Positions 47,960 through 59,685 of a DNA stretch of 64,000 nt are shown here, one piece after another. Made by a program: the position numbers and the translations under genes. Under the pieces are notes generated by a model. That model had not been told where the DNA came from. It did not search any database and worked only from the letters and a program-made list of their open reading frames with translations. Every line of letters begins with the position of its first letter. Position 1 is the first letter of the stretch. Origin of the DNA: Cucumis sativus (lineage: Eukaryota; Streptophyta; Magnoliopsida; Cucurbitales; Cucurbitaceae); assembly GCF_000004075.3 (NCBI RefSeq), contig NC_026655.2, positions 2,170,001 to 2,234,000 on the forward strand, written 5' to 3'.

Positions 47960-48064
47960 GGTTGACGCCTCTCCTTACAGTTTTCCAAGTGTTTTTCTTT
48001 TAGGAGAATATGAAGGTTGACGCCTCCCCTTACAGTTTTCCAAGTGTTCTTTTGAGGAGAATAT
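47960..48064. repeat. 55-bp tandem duplication downstream of eIF2B delta copy 2
   Basis: Unit starting GGTTGACGCCTCTCCTTACA at 47960-48014, repeated with a few changes at 48015-48064. Copy 1 has the block only once, so this duplication arose in this arm after the inverted duplication, or was lost in the other. Confidence 0.85.
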
Positions 48065-48909
48065 CTAAAGTTTGATAGTTGATGTTGACATAGGAACATA
48101 ATAAAATAAGTCGTGAAATTTATTGGCTTTATTTGATTCAATGAACAAGAAATTTGAAAGAAAAAGTTCAATTTATGTTAAGTGTTTTTATTTGGTTTAC
48201 CGAAACACCCTCTTGATATGAGTAATTTACTGAAACATCCACATGATAGCATAGAAAAAAGCTTAGGTTATCACAATTAAATCATAGTAGTCTCGAGTTT
48301 GTTTGGAACGAGATTGAAAGTAATATGCAAGGGTCCTAAACTATTTTTAATTTGACAAATAAATAAAAAGTACAAAATAAGGGCAATCAATGATTTATAA
48401 TCTCGTTTCAATAATTCTTTTGTACTACAAATATTAAAATCTTGTTTATTGTTTTACAAATTATACTTTTGTACTATAGCTTTTGCTTGCTTGCTTTCGC
48501 ATTTTTCCAATCCCAATTTTTAGAGCTGTTACTTGCACAATAGGGAAAAACCAAATAGAATGAGTCGACATTTTTTCACAACTGCAATGTAAATCTTTTG
48601 AAAATTGTGGTACTTGAGATTCCCTATCTTGGAGATGAAAGTAAATCATTCAAAATCACTTTTTACTCTTGATTATTTTGATGGAACAAAATCATTTTTA
48701 AGTTAAAAAGCATGTCAAAAAATATAATTATGTTCCTTAAACTAAACATAATAGAAATGAAAATAAACCTAACAATATATATTTATATGCCAGAATATAT
48801 AGTTCAAATGTTTCACACAATTATTTCCAAATGTTTAGACTTCAATATTATAAAACATATACATTATTGCCTACCCAAATATAAGATTTCAAATTAGGGC
48901 GGATTAACC

Positions 48910-49171
48910 TGTTTATATAAGTCCCTTCAAATTATACAAGCACATAATAAAATTCCTCATGAAGCTTGAACAACTAATGTTATCGATAGACGATTAAGGT
49001 AAAACCCGGCCAACGATAATCTAGTTGAACCCAAAGGAGAGAATTAATCCTCCCCTTTTCTATTTACACTGTTATATAACTCCTTCAGATTATACAAGCA
49101 CATAATAAAAATGAGATTGATAGAAGGTATCGATAAGTAGTTGAACCCAAAGGAGATAATAATCCTCCCCA
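48910..49171. repeat. Imperfect direct repeat of 100-150 bp
   Basis: Copy A (about 48910-49060) and copy B (about 49069-49171) share TTATACAAGCACATAATAAAA, TATCGATA and TAGTTGAACCCAAAGGAGA followed by AATCCTCCCC. Copy B lacks an internal segment of roughly 45 bp. Confidence 0.8.
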
Positions 49172-49501
49172 CAGCAAATCTCATAATCACACCCAAGAGA
49201 AAAAAAGATGTCTATTTGATTCCAATCTCAATTTATTTAAAAGGAAAAAGAAAAGAATAATCCTCAATAGTGTTTAGAATTATTCTCATGCATACAATAA
49301 TATAACATACCAAAAATCTCCTCCTTCCTCTTAACTATCATATGAAAACCCAAACACAAGAACATACAAAATACAAATTAAAACCAGTTCAAAGAACTCA
49401 GCTTGATCTCAACTGGCCTCAAGCAACAAAAGAAAGAAAACCAAAACATGAATTTATATAGCCGCAAGTACTAAAAATATATCATAATTAATCAAATGAA
49501 A

Positions 49502-49954
49502 TTATGCTCCCGGAGCTGCATCTTTCACCTTACTTTGCAAATACCCTCCATACTCTCTAGCATAATCCTTCACATGGCTCGCCGTGTCATAGATTCGGCG
49601 ACTTGCATACTCGAGCCGGTCTGATCCAGGTGGGTGCATGCCTTTAAAGTACTTATAAGCCCACGACAATCCCGCAGCTGTGGCGAGTGCAAGACCGGCG
49701 AGGGACAAGACACCGGCAGTGGCGAGGAAGAGGAAAAAGGCAACAGGGAGCCAAATGGGGGAGGTGAGAAGGAGGAAGGGGGTGAGGAAAATGAAGGCGA
49801 GGACGGCGGCGGTGAGAGTGAGGCCGGTGAGGAAAATGAGAATGGAAGCGGAGATGAAGAGGGTGAGGAAGCCGAGGAGTTGAGGGGAGTTAGGGGCGTG
49901 GTACTGGATGCGGCGGAGGAGAGAGGCGGGGGTGGGAGAGCGGTCGTCGGCCAT
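49502..49954 (-). CDS. Oleosin, oil-body structural protein
   Basis: Intronless 150-aa protein that coats seed or pollen oil bodies and keeps triacylglycerol droplets small (family knowledge). It has the three-part oleosin layout: a short polar N-terminus (1-25), a central hydrophobic hairpin of about 72 residues (26-98), and an amphipathic C-terminus (99-150). The proline knot P-x5-S-P-x3-P is present: P59, S65, P66, P70 ([12 protein letters not shown]). The hairpin is rich in Leu, Ala, Thr and Phe. The C-terminal part ([20 protein letters not shown]) is amphipathic and ends KVKDAAPGA. The start ATG (at 49954) gives [18 protein letters not shown]. The size suits a low-molecular-weight oleosin. 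A seed-type promoter lies just upstream. Confidence 0.96.
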   Translation of the reverse strand: MADDRSPTPASLLRRIQYHAPNSPQLLGFLTLFISASILIFLTGLTLTAAVLAFIFLTPFLLLTSPIWLPVAFFLFLATAGVLSLAGLALATAAGLSWAYKYFKGMHPPGSDRLEYASRRIYDTASHVKDYAREYGGYLQSKVKDAAPGA

Positions 49955-50024
49955 GGGTGATGAAGGTGGAGAGAAGGAGATGAATATTATTGAAATGGAA
50001 AAAGATGATTAAGAGAAATGAGGA

Positions 50025-50085
50025 GTGAGTATAGGGTTTTGAGAACAGGTGGGGAAAGGAGAGGACATGCAATGAAGGTACGTGG
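50025..50085 (-). promoter_or_regulatory. Oleosin proximal promoter: RY element, ACGTG/ABRE core and TATA-like box
   Basis: Upstream of the oleosin start on the minus strand: CATGCA core of the RY seed element (plus-strand 50066-50071) and TACGTGG (ACGTG at 50080-50084), an ABRE-like core. CCTATACT near 50026-50033 could be the TATA box. RY plus ABRE is the classical ABI3/bZIP seed-storage combination (established). Their use here is inferred. Confidence 0.5.
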
Positions 50086-53000
50086 TGGGAATATAGATAT
50101 GTATGGCCTACACATATGGGTGCCCATGGCTGACCATTTCTTTTGCATTAGTTCTATTTTAGTTCCTACAAATATATATCGTTAAGTCTTAACGTTCCTC
50201 TTTTCCTATAAATAGAGATTTTTTTTTATGAATTTTTAAAATTTTAAAATTCAATTGTGCTATTTGGAAAATTTGAGAAATTCCATATATTTACTATTTT
50301 TTTGTTATTTTATTTATATATATTTTCTCAATAATCATGTTTTCATCTCATTCTTGTAATAGTTGGCTTCGACTATAATTCATGATATATATATATATAT
50401 ATTCTTTTGAACGGTCACAAAAAATGTTAAAGTTCAATTTCAATTCAATATTTTGAAAAAACGTACTTGATATTGAAGTTTAAAAATGTGATATTGGTTC
50501 AACTTCAAACTTTACAAATTTGCACATAATCTCCACTTTTATAAGGACAATATTAAAAAATAATAATAACACCTAGGTATAGCGTAGCATCTCTTCTAAC
50601 TTATTTAAAAAAATTATTAAAATATTAAATATATATATAATTTGTTACGATGAGAAATTAAAATAGAATAATTTAGTGAAATGTAATAATAATTTTTTAA
50701 AAAAAATACAAAATTATTAGAGAAATTGTCATAAATAAAATAAAAGAGAATTAAAATTATTTATATAATATATATAAATATATATAAAAAGTCAAATGTG
50801 TTATAGAGAATATATTATAGTTTGTAAAGAGTTTATTTGCTATATTTAGAAATGACCGTAAATAGTTCCTAGAGCTAATGCACAACGATAGCTAAGAGAG
50901 TAGTAATTAAGCAATTTCCATAAAAGTTAGGGTCGCAATAACGGTAAAATTAAATCAAGATCTACCAACTAATTAATGTTAATTATTATTTGATTAACAT
51001 GTGTCATCATGAAGTCCCTAAAGTTTAAACTAAATGATATATATATATATATATAGTCCTTTTCCAAGTAAGTAAATGAGTTTAAATTCCCAATGTTCAT
51101 CCAAAACCATTGCTCCAACAAAGATAAATATAAAGATTCAGATTCCCGAGATGAAAATCATTTTCAAATTTTTATATAACAATAATAATAATATTCATTT
51201 TCTCTTATTTATCTAAATTTCTATCTTTTACTTTTGTAGTTTGTTTTTTCGAGAGATAAAGACACCATGATGCTTTTGGTCACGTTTATGTTTATTTGGT
51301 GCACCAAATTTTAAAACACATGCTTTAGTTCTTGGCACTTGTAAACTACTTCTAAATAGTTTCTTATTTAACTCTAAGTTAACGAAATGTTAAATGTTAA
51401 TTTATTTGATTAACTTATCATCATGTTATGTCTCTAAAATTTAAGGTTTATGTTTATTTGATTCACGTAATTTCAAACACTAGCACTTTATAAGTTACTC
51501 AAGCTTGCAAAATACTTATAAATGGTTCATGATCTAACTTTAAGTCAATTGAATGCTTATTTAAAAGTTGACAATCATTCACAACGGATAATCGTTCTTT
51601 GTGTTCTTCGATTCATACCAAATATATACGAGCCATGTCGTTCAAGCAAACTCCATCTTCACTCTAGCACAACAAGCCTTCCATCCGTCGTTGTATTGTT
51701 CCGACCAGCTGCTGGAGACGTAAATGAACAAAATGATGCAAGTTCATATCAAATCAGGTTGTCAAATTACAACGCCACTTAGCCAAGCTCTAATTTGAAA
51801 ACAAATAATTTTGCTTTTCTCAGTAAGTTTTGGCTTCCATAGGATTGGCAACTAATTATGGAATTCTTATATTTAGAAAATTTGTGATTGGAATCGGTGT
51901 CAGATATACTCTGATGATAGCAACGATTTACACGATGGAGGTTGCTCCGACTTTGGATGTGCTATTAACAATGCATTTAAATGAGTTTTGAATATATTTT
52001 TTTTGTTGAAAATTTGCATCAAATGACAAAAACATTTGAAAAAAACAAAAACTTACATCACCTATTTTTTGCATATTAGTGATATCGTCTATCAAACGGT
52101 AATTATAGGGTTATTGGAGGACTATCAGATAATAATAATAAGTTTATCGACTTTTAAATTTTATACTTTTGTAGTTCAAAAAATGTAGTGACATAAACTC
52201 TATTATCGTAAATTTCCTTTGTTATTTTTGGAAGAGTCTCTATTTTGTTACCTTGTTAAACCCCCGTACTTTTGAAAAAAATTATGAGTTTGATTGAGAG
52301 GTATGTTTCAACGCACTTTGTAACGGTTTGTGAAAATGAGTGTGTGAGGAAGTCGTGGCATGCATGAAAAAATAGTTTTTGGTTCAACGGGAAAATGGGA
52401 AGAAACCATGACAGAACATGGTTTAAGATAAATTTCAACTTTTTTATTTTATTTTAGTTTTTAAAATTAACTTAGAGTTTAGGGTTGTCAACTCCTCAAA
52501 TAAATTAATTAACTTTCATGTCACCACGTAACGATTTGATAAACATTCTATTAACTTAAAGTTAGATCAATGATTATTTAAAAGTATTTTGTGAGATTAA
52601 CATGCTTGTTTTAAAATTTTAGATATCAAATAAACATCAACTTCAAACCTCGCATGAACATGAACACATGCAAGTTCTTTATTTTTTTATTATTTTATTT
52701 AACTTCTTCGGTCAAAAGCCCAATTGAATATTTTGGCCGATAAATGGGCTGTTTACTCGGGTTGGTCTTGTAAGTTATTGGGCTAAAGGCCTAAGTTGGC
52801 CCATTGATCTTGACATTCTAGATTTCCAAATGTGTTATAGCTTAGAAAAGGTCAAAAGTACTTGTATAAAAAGCTTAATAGCATATACATTTTTCAACTA
52901 AAAAAAAGAGAACTTTTGAAAATAACAAAATCAAAAAGTTAAAACACAACCACCTTTTGGAAAATGGCATGTTTGAATCTTATACATATTACCTAGTAAA

Positions 53001-54592
53001 ATATGGTCCACTTGTCTTATAGTTATATATATATATATATATATATAGTATATGACTGGGTCTAACATTAGTATCCTTATCCTTTCATAAGCATGCATGG
53101 TCATGGTTTTGGTCAAAGGGTATACAAATATGTGTTAACAATTACTTTCACAAACATAACCTTGTTTTTATACTCAATCCCTTAGGTAATAGTTATTACT
53201 ATACCCACTTTTAATTAATATATATCTATATAGTAAAACAAAAAAGAAATAATTCATATTTAATTTAAATTAACTAAAATTCAAGATGAACTAGTAAAAT
53301 ATACTTATTCATTGAAATGAACATCACCCATTGGAGTATTAGAAGAAATTATTGAAGATATCCAAGTTTCATACTCCTAATTGTACTAAATAAATCAATG
53401 TGAGTTTAGTTCGATTAATAATAGAAAATACATGTTACCCATCAACATGTTGTAATTTGAAAGACGATAAAAAATTTAATCACCGCAAATAATGTTTCAA
53501 AATTGATATAGTTTATAGTAATTAATGTGACAATGATATGATATTTTAGTCTATAAACACACCAACATGCATAGTCCAAGTTTTGGAAACTATAAAGGCA
53601 TTTCATGTTTTTTTTTCTCTTTTTATTTTTTAAAATTGATTATATAAAAAGGGTGGACTCTTTGAAGTCTTTGTGCCCAAAAAATGAGTCACCATTTATG
53701 GATCAAAAGAAAAATGAATGTTTGAAGGGTTCAGAGGCTTTATGTCCTTAATGAATGTGACAATGACTAAAATGCAATTTTTTCAAAAACCATATTTGCA
53801 TTATTTATATTCATAAGGTGTTGACATTTTTGGAAAAAAAAAAATAGACTACAAATATTTCCATGGAATAATTTAACAGCCCAAGGTACAATGACTTCTT
53901 TTCCATTTATGTTTTATACTACTTTTAAATTCATTTCTTAGTAGAAGAATTTAAGATTATTGAGAAATCTTGGTAGAGACAAATACACATGCAATTAATA
54001 ATGTATTGTATCATACTAAAATCATCATAAATTAGTTTTTTCCCCTTAAAAAACCACAATTACAAACGTATAAAAAAATTATTCATAAGGGTTTTACTTA
54101 AAATTTGATGAAAAAAAAAAAAAAAACTCTGGGAGTAACAATTCCAAAATATTACTCTAATTTGAAAAAAAAATAAACATATAAAATTTCAATAATTGTA
54201 AAAAAAAAAAATGTACCTTGCCTTAAATAAAAAAGAAAATGAGAAGTTAATAGGTTCAAATTCAAGACAATCAAATAAGGGTTGAACCATTAAAACACTT
54301 TAAATTTTTATTAATAAATGAATGATACATATAGATACAAAATTGAGGAGAGACTTAAAATTATTACTACATATTCCACTACTAATTACAAAAATAGACG
54401 ATCATACACCATCGACTAACAATAAAACGATAGATTGAGGTATGCCCAAATCGATCTAGTTTACTAAACACACACTTACATTTAAAAAAAAAATCACTAA
54501 TTTATCTAATTTAGCCAAAAAAAATTTACAACTAAATAAAAATTTAAAAAGACATTAAACACAAAATAATAATAATAGAATGACAACACGGT
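50086..54592. other. Large AT-rich intergenic region with repeats
   Basis: About 4.5 kb without a supported gene. It holds (TA)n tracts (for example near 50383-50402, 51035-51056 and 53025-53047), a fold-back repeat (own entry), a dispersed-repeat block at 52005-52235, and a patch with GGCCGATAAATGGGCTG and TTGGCCCATTG (52730-52805), site II-like cores with no gene nearby. A frame at 51522-51782 has no recognisable domain. Confidence 0.45.
51275..52680. repeat. Fold-back repeat: two direct copies and one inverted copy of a ~115-bp motif
   Basis: Copy 1 (about 51285-51400) and copy 2 (about 51440-51560) run forward and share GTTTATGTTTATTTG, an AATTT.AAACAC block, CTTG.AAA.TACTT.TAAAT and TAACT.TAAGT. 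A third copy is on the opposite strand at about 52545-52650 (there ATGTTTATTTGAT, AAATACTTTTAAATAAT, GATCTAACTTTAAGTTAA). A weaker piece of the flanking sequence (TAATTATTATTTGATTAAC) recurs at 50978-51035. It resembles a decayed fold-back or MITE-like element. Confidence 0.6.
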
Positions 54593-55078
54593 TTAGGGTT
54601 GAGATTTTCTGAGAAGGTAACCGGGTAAAGGACTGGCACGTGGCGAACGGAGAGGGGGTTCGTCCATCTTCTGGCCGTTACTATCGTAATATATTGCACC
54701 CGAAAAATCCAACGGTTGACATTTGTCCCCCATCAAGATCCCTCTTTGCCATACCCCACCCTGGCCCCACTTTTCTTCTTCTTCCTCCTCCTCCTCCTCC
54801 TCAACCGGGCGGCCGGTCCTTTTCTTGTGAACCAAACTCATCGCCGATTGGCTTATTGTCTTCAGCATCTTCTTCGGCCGGGCCAACGGTGACCTCGGAC
54901 TCGGGTGACTCGGGTGGTCTTGACTGGGCTTGAATTTAAGTTTTTTGGTGAGTAGAGCGGCTTTTTTGGCGCAGAGAGCTGCTAGAGCTGCGACGGAGCC
55001 GCGGAGGCCGGTGGAGGGGGTTTTTGCGGTTCTGCCGGAATCGGGGGTGGGAGGATGATCGGGAGTGGAGAAGAGCAT
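54593..55078 (-). CDS. Small plant protein of unknown function with conserved DKCQPLDFSGAIYYDS motif
   Basis: Intronless, 161 aa. I recognise it only as a type of uncharacterised plant protein with a conserved core VWQRGILMGDKCQPLDFSGA (109-128) followed by IYYDSNGQ. Before it are an Ala/Lys-rich basic stretch (29-50, ALAALCAKKAALLTKKLKFK), a possible nuclear signal or amphipathic helix, and a run of ten or so Glu (93-102) encoded by a GAG/GAA repeat. The C-terminus is Pro/Arg/Ser-rich. No signal peptide, membrane span or catalytic motif is seen. The coding stretch is much more GC-rich than its surroundings and the core motif looks constrained, which argues that it is a real gene. Its function is unknown. 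Confidence 0.75.
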   Translation of the reverse strand: MLFSTPDHPPTPDSGRTAKTPSTGLRGSVAALAALCAKKAALLTKKLKFKPSQDHPSHPSPRSPLARPKKMLKTISQSAMSLVHKKRTGRPVEEEEEEEEEEKWGQGGVWQRGILMGDKCQPLDFSGAIYYDSNGQKMDEPPLRSPRASPLPGYLLRKSQP

Positions 55079-58000
55079 TGTGGATTTGTGGGGGGGATTT
55101 TTGAAATGTGAAATTGAAATTGATTGTGTGGATGAATGATTATAAAAAGAGTGATGGAAATGGAAGGAGGATGGAAATTAGTTGACTAGTAATCGATTTG
55201 AAAAATAAAAACGAGGTCTTCGGTTTTGACTTTTGAAGTTGGACTTAGCAACCTTTTTAGTTATACTTCAAATAATACAAACTTTTTTAAATTATATATT
55301 TAAACAATCTATTCCGAACACACACTTATTCTCGCTAAATTAGGGCCACACATATTATTTGTTTAGAACTTCGTTAATATTTCTCGTTTTTGTTAAATTC
55401 TTCAAGAGAAACAAATTTTACTCATGTTATTGCAACATTAACTTCCTTTCTTGATTGTACTTTGATCTATAAATAAGTCTTTCTCCAGAGATCATTATTG
55501 TCTTATTTTGAGGAGGTTATTTTGTTTTACTATTTAACTAAAAATGTGTTAAATCTAAAAAAAATGATAGTAAATCAACATGCAAATGGGTTGATTCAAT
55601 TCTTATTTTCGTTTTATTATTTATTAAAAAACTATAAAATTAAAGGCAACCATCTAAAATGGATATAGATTGGTTTGTTATGGTATCTTTCTAGTAGTTC
55701 ATATATAAGTCGTAGTCACTTTCATTTTCATGCATTGTCGAGTGTTTTTAGTTGTTTTTTTTTTTCAAAAATTGACTTACCTGTCTTATTCTTAGAAGGC
55801 TAATATTAGATAGACAAATCACAAACAAAACTTCTATCAAAATATATTTTTACGTAAATAAAATATTTCAATAGTAAAAGGAGTTTGTGGAAGGTAACCA
55901 AACAAGTTTTTTTTTGGAATGGAGAATTTGGATGAAAGCCCAAAAGGAAATGGTAGGCTACCTTCCATTAATTCATTGCCCCCAAAGATTCTATAAAATG
56001 TGAGTAATTAAGTAAGAAGTCATTAAATCTTTTGAAAAAAAAAAAAACGATTTGTTTTTAAATTTATAATTTGTATCGTGATAAAGTCGACTTAGACGAC
56101 TTAGACACGGTTCAACCAATTAAGATATAATTGAAACTTTTCGCTGTAATGTACAGTTTAGGAAAGACGATTCTATTTTTTCTTTTTCACAAAGTAAACA
56201 AAAGATTTTAGTTTTTGATGGAGATGTTAGTTTTGACTATTTCTATATCACTTTGGTTTGTGTATTTGAGATCAAATTTGGGTTTATAATAAAAGCAATG
56301 ATGAAATTTCAATATTCTTTTAAATCAGGTAGTTAAATCGTACCCAATTGCATGGCTTCTTCTAAACTTAATTTTATTTCTAATAGACTTTCTATCTATT
56401 TTTTTAAATAAAAAAACCATCTTGAATTTAAAAAGTTTGACTTTGTAGATTAAAATATATTAATCAATTAAAGATAAACAAACAGCAAATTTCACGTATG
56501 ATATTAGAGACGAATAAAGATATATTTAGGAAATCTTTTTGTTTGGTAATTTGACAAATGGTCTTTTGATATTTACAACAACTATTTTAAAACTTCTATA
56601 TCCCATAGATTTTGTTATATTTATAATTTTAAAAAGATGGTTATATGTTTAATTGTTTTGAATTTAGTTACTATGTTTGCAAAATATCCCTAAATTTAGA
56701 CCATTTTGAAAATAAGTTTTGAATGTGTTATTTGCTATCTAAATATCCATATTAGTTTGGACTGTGGTGAAAGAAAGAACGAGCCCAAGGGCTAATAATG
56801 TGGGCTTGGGTCAGCTGTGTCTCACTAACTAGAATTTAACAACAAAGGCTGGCCCATTGGGCTTTTGTAGGGCTTGTGATGATGGTGGACTGGTCCACAA
56901 CGTTGAAGTGCAACGAATATGATGAACTTCAAGGGAGTCGGATAGGTCACACCGTCAATTGGATTTGAGCAGGGATGGTGATTTTGTGTTACAATGAAAA
57001 ATTTTACTTAAGCAAATATTTATTAATGTTTTATTTAAAATATGCATTTCAAAAGTTTCCTTTCTAAACTCATACATTCATTCATGGATTTGGACACCAA
57101 CAACATTCAAATTTTGGAATGAGTGAGGAGATTGATAAATATAGATTTGTCGATATTTTCACACATGCAGGTGCCGCTGTCGTTCGTCGGGTTGGTGAGG
57201 AGGGGAGAAGAATATAATTTTTTTTTTTGTTAAACCGTTTCTTTGTATGCTAAACTTTCCAAAACTAGAACCGTTTAAAAGCTAATTATATTTATTAATT
57301 GGTTCAGTTTTTCTTTTGTCATTAATCTTACTGTTGGAGTCTCACCATGCTCACTATATATATTGTCTCATTTGTCTATTCTAAAACACACAGAAAATAA
57401 CACAATGATTTCGTTTTCTTCCAAAATTCTCTCTCAGTGTAACGAATGTTAGAGTATATGTTTGAGTGTTGTGAATTTCAATTAGTTTTAGTGCAAAACT
57501 AATTGAAGAACGAGACTGTTTTATCCTGGAAACGATCGAGCGATCAAACATGTTTACACAAAAAGAGCAGAGTCATGAAACGTCTTAAAGAGAGCGAGAT
57601 ATGCAGATCGATCATTTTTATAACATGTTTATGTTTTGTAGTGTGTGTTTTGACCATTAGGCGTTTTGATCGATCAGTAGGCGAGATCAAGTTGGTGAGG
57701 TGATAATAGGCGTTTAATCATTTGGCATCTTAACCAATCGTGATACTAGTACCTTATGCAAGATACAAGGTAATGAAGCACGTGTTCTATCTAACCGTTA
57801 AGGCTTCTCAACGCATCACTCCTTCTGAACGAAGTGCTACAACATTTTGGAAAGTAAACAATCGCAGAATAATCCTTTGAAAAAATGAAAGCTAATTCCA
57901 AGAGGAATTCGAATACCATTGTCGGAATAAGCTCATGATTATTTTTATTTATCAGGTACTTCTGACGTGTATAGTCATTCCTCACAATTTCTGTTTTAGT

Positions 58001-59685
58001 AGGTGTGTTTTAGCATTGAGTGAAGTCGATTCAATTTCTTTCATCTTTGGGATCAAATTCGACTTTGAAATATTAGAGTAGGTGATCTAGAAAGGTTCGA
58101 TGTTTAAAATTCCATTATTTTATTTTTGATTAAACTTGATTTGACCTTGTTCGTCGATGACTCATTTGAGCAATACAAGAACAAACTTAGTAACATCAAA
58201 TCCTTCCTAATAGGGTATTCACAAACATAACATATAGGATCCCCGAATATCAAAATGACTCAGGAAACTAAAAGCAAGGCACCCCGACCTAGCTATTTAT
58301 CATGAGATGCCACAAAACAGCAAAATGTCATTAGATAATCAACCTTTTGTCCACAACGAAAAACCAATTGATGGAATAAGCTCTTGACAATAAACATTAT
58401 TTCTATCATCCAATATAACCCAATCTCCCACACAAGCCTAGAGTGAAATCAACCAAAAAAATTTGAAGGAATTCATTCACTCATAATTGATCGACCGTTG
58501 AAAATCCAGCCATCCCCAAATGGGTACAAGACTCGTTCAAATTTTCTAACCCCTAATACATCAATTGCATGCCGAGTGGACTGATCCACAACCCATATAC
58601 TAGATCTTCGTACTCTTCTCCTTTCTCAACAAAATAGGTTACGAATATTTTAACAAGCTTGATCTCAATAATTATTGTAACTAATTTAAATATCAAGTCA
58701 AACATAATTATATGTAAAAGTGAAAGTGAGCATAATTTTACTAACTCTTTACCTTTCTCCCTGTACTAAACAAATTTTAGAAATTGGATCAACACAAACC
58801 TCTCTAATTAACTTTTAGATACAGAAAAATAAAGACTATTCATTAATTTTTTGTTAGTTAGAATGTCTCTATATATATATATATGTGTTTGATTGCATTC
58901 TTACATTCAAAGAGGATCCAAAGTGATTATTATTATTTTTTTCCATAAATCCTCAAGTGGTAAGTTTATTACATGAAAAATAAACCAATATTATTATTAC
59001 TTTAATTGGGAAAGTCAAACCCTTTTGAAAATCTCTCATCACAAATATTAATTTCATCATAAATTTCATCACTATTACAACTAATAATCTTAATTTATTA
59101 ATTAAACTTCCTCTAATTCCCCTTGTTTTCAGCAACGTGCCGTGTCCTCACATCCATTTCTTCTTCCTTCGTTTTTAATAATGCAAACACATTTCCCTCT
59201 CCTTTTATAATTCATTCATTTTTTTTTAATTTCATGCATAGAATAATATTATTCAAGTGTTAGATGTAATCGACCTTAATTAATAAATCACATATTAAAC
59301 TCATCGATTTTTATTCAATTTCCAATTATTTCATGATTTTGAAAGGCAATATTAACAAAAAATAAAAAAAATAATAATAATTAATCAATTAGGATATGAA
59401 ACAATGAATTTGTTCTTCTAATTTAGCTCTGTAAATTACATTAATTCTCGTACAAATGAGATTTTGAATTTCGACAATTATAAGGAAAAAACGATATACA
59501 CATACATATATATATAATGTTTTGCTTCCCTTTCTTTTCTTTGGAAGTTATTTTTTTTTTTCACTTCTCTCTTTAATGAAGAATTGAAGAAAGATGATTA
59601 CAACACGAATACACATAATAATGATTTGATTAGAATATTAAACAAAAAAAAAAAAAAAAAGGAAAAAAAGAAACCTCTTTGAATC
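55079..59685. other. AT-rich intergenic region left of the CLE gene
   Basis: Starts with the promoter of the small unknown gene (55079-55200). A patch at 56775-56885 has several GGGCT/GGCCCA motifs but no adjacent gene. A segment beginning TGTTGGAGTCTCACC at 57332 with a TATATATA box about 25 bp later resembles a Copia-type LTR, without a confirmed end or target duplication. The frame at 57503-57703 is not convincing. The remainder shows nothing recognisable. Confidence 0.4.

Larger units (their letters stand above)
43511..48000 (+). repeat. Right arm of the head-to-head inverted gene duplication
   Basis: Counterpart of 34590-40724. Homology runs from the start codon to about 240 bp past the stop. 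This arm is shorter, mainly because introns 1 and 6 are smaller. Confidence 0.85.
47760..49501. other. Intergenic DNA between eIF2B delta copy 2 and oleosin
   Basis: Contains the copy 2 3' UTR, two local tandem duplications (own entries) and AT-rich sequence. The oleosin 3' UTR lies at the right end. No other gene is supported. Confidence 0.45.

Noticed and set aside
49634-49960. Acidic Gly/Glu-rich frame on the plus strand
   Set aside because: It is the antisense shadow of the oleosin gene; its composition simply mirrors the hydrophobic codons.
51522-51782. 86-aa frame within the fold-back repeat
   Set aside because: Starts within one repeat copy and has no domain; composition change alone is not enough.
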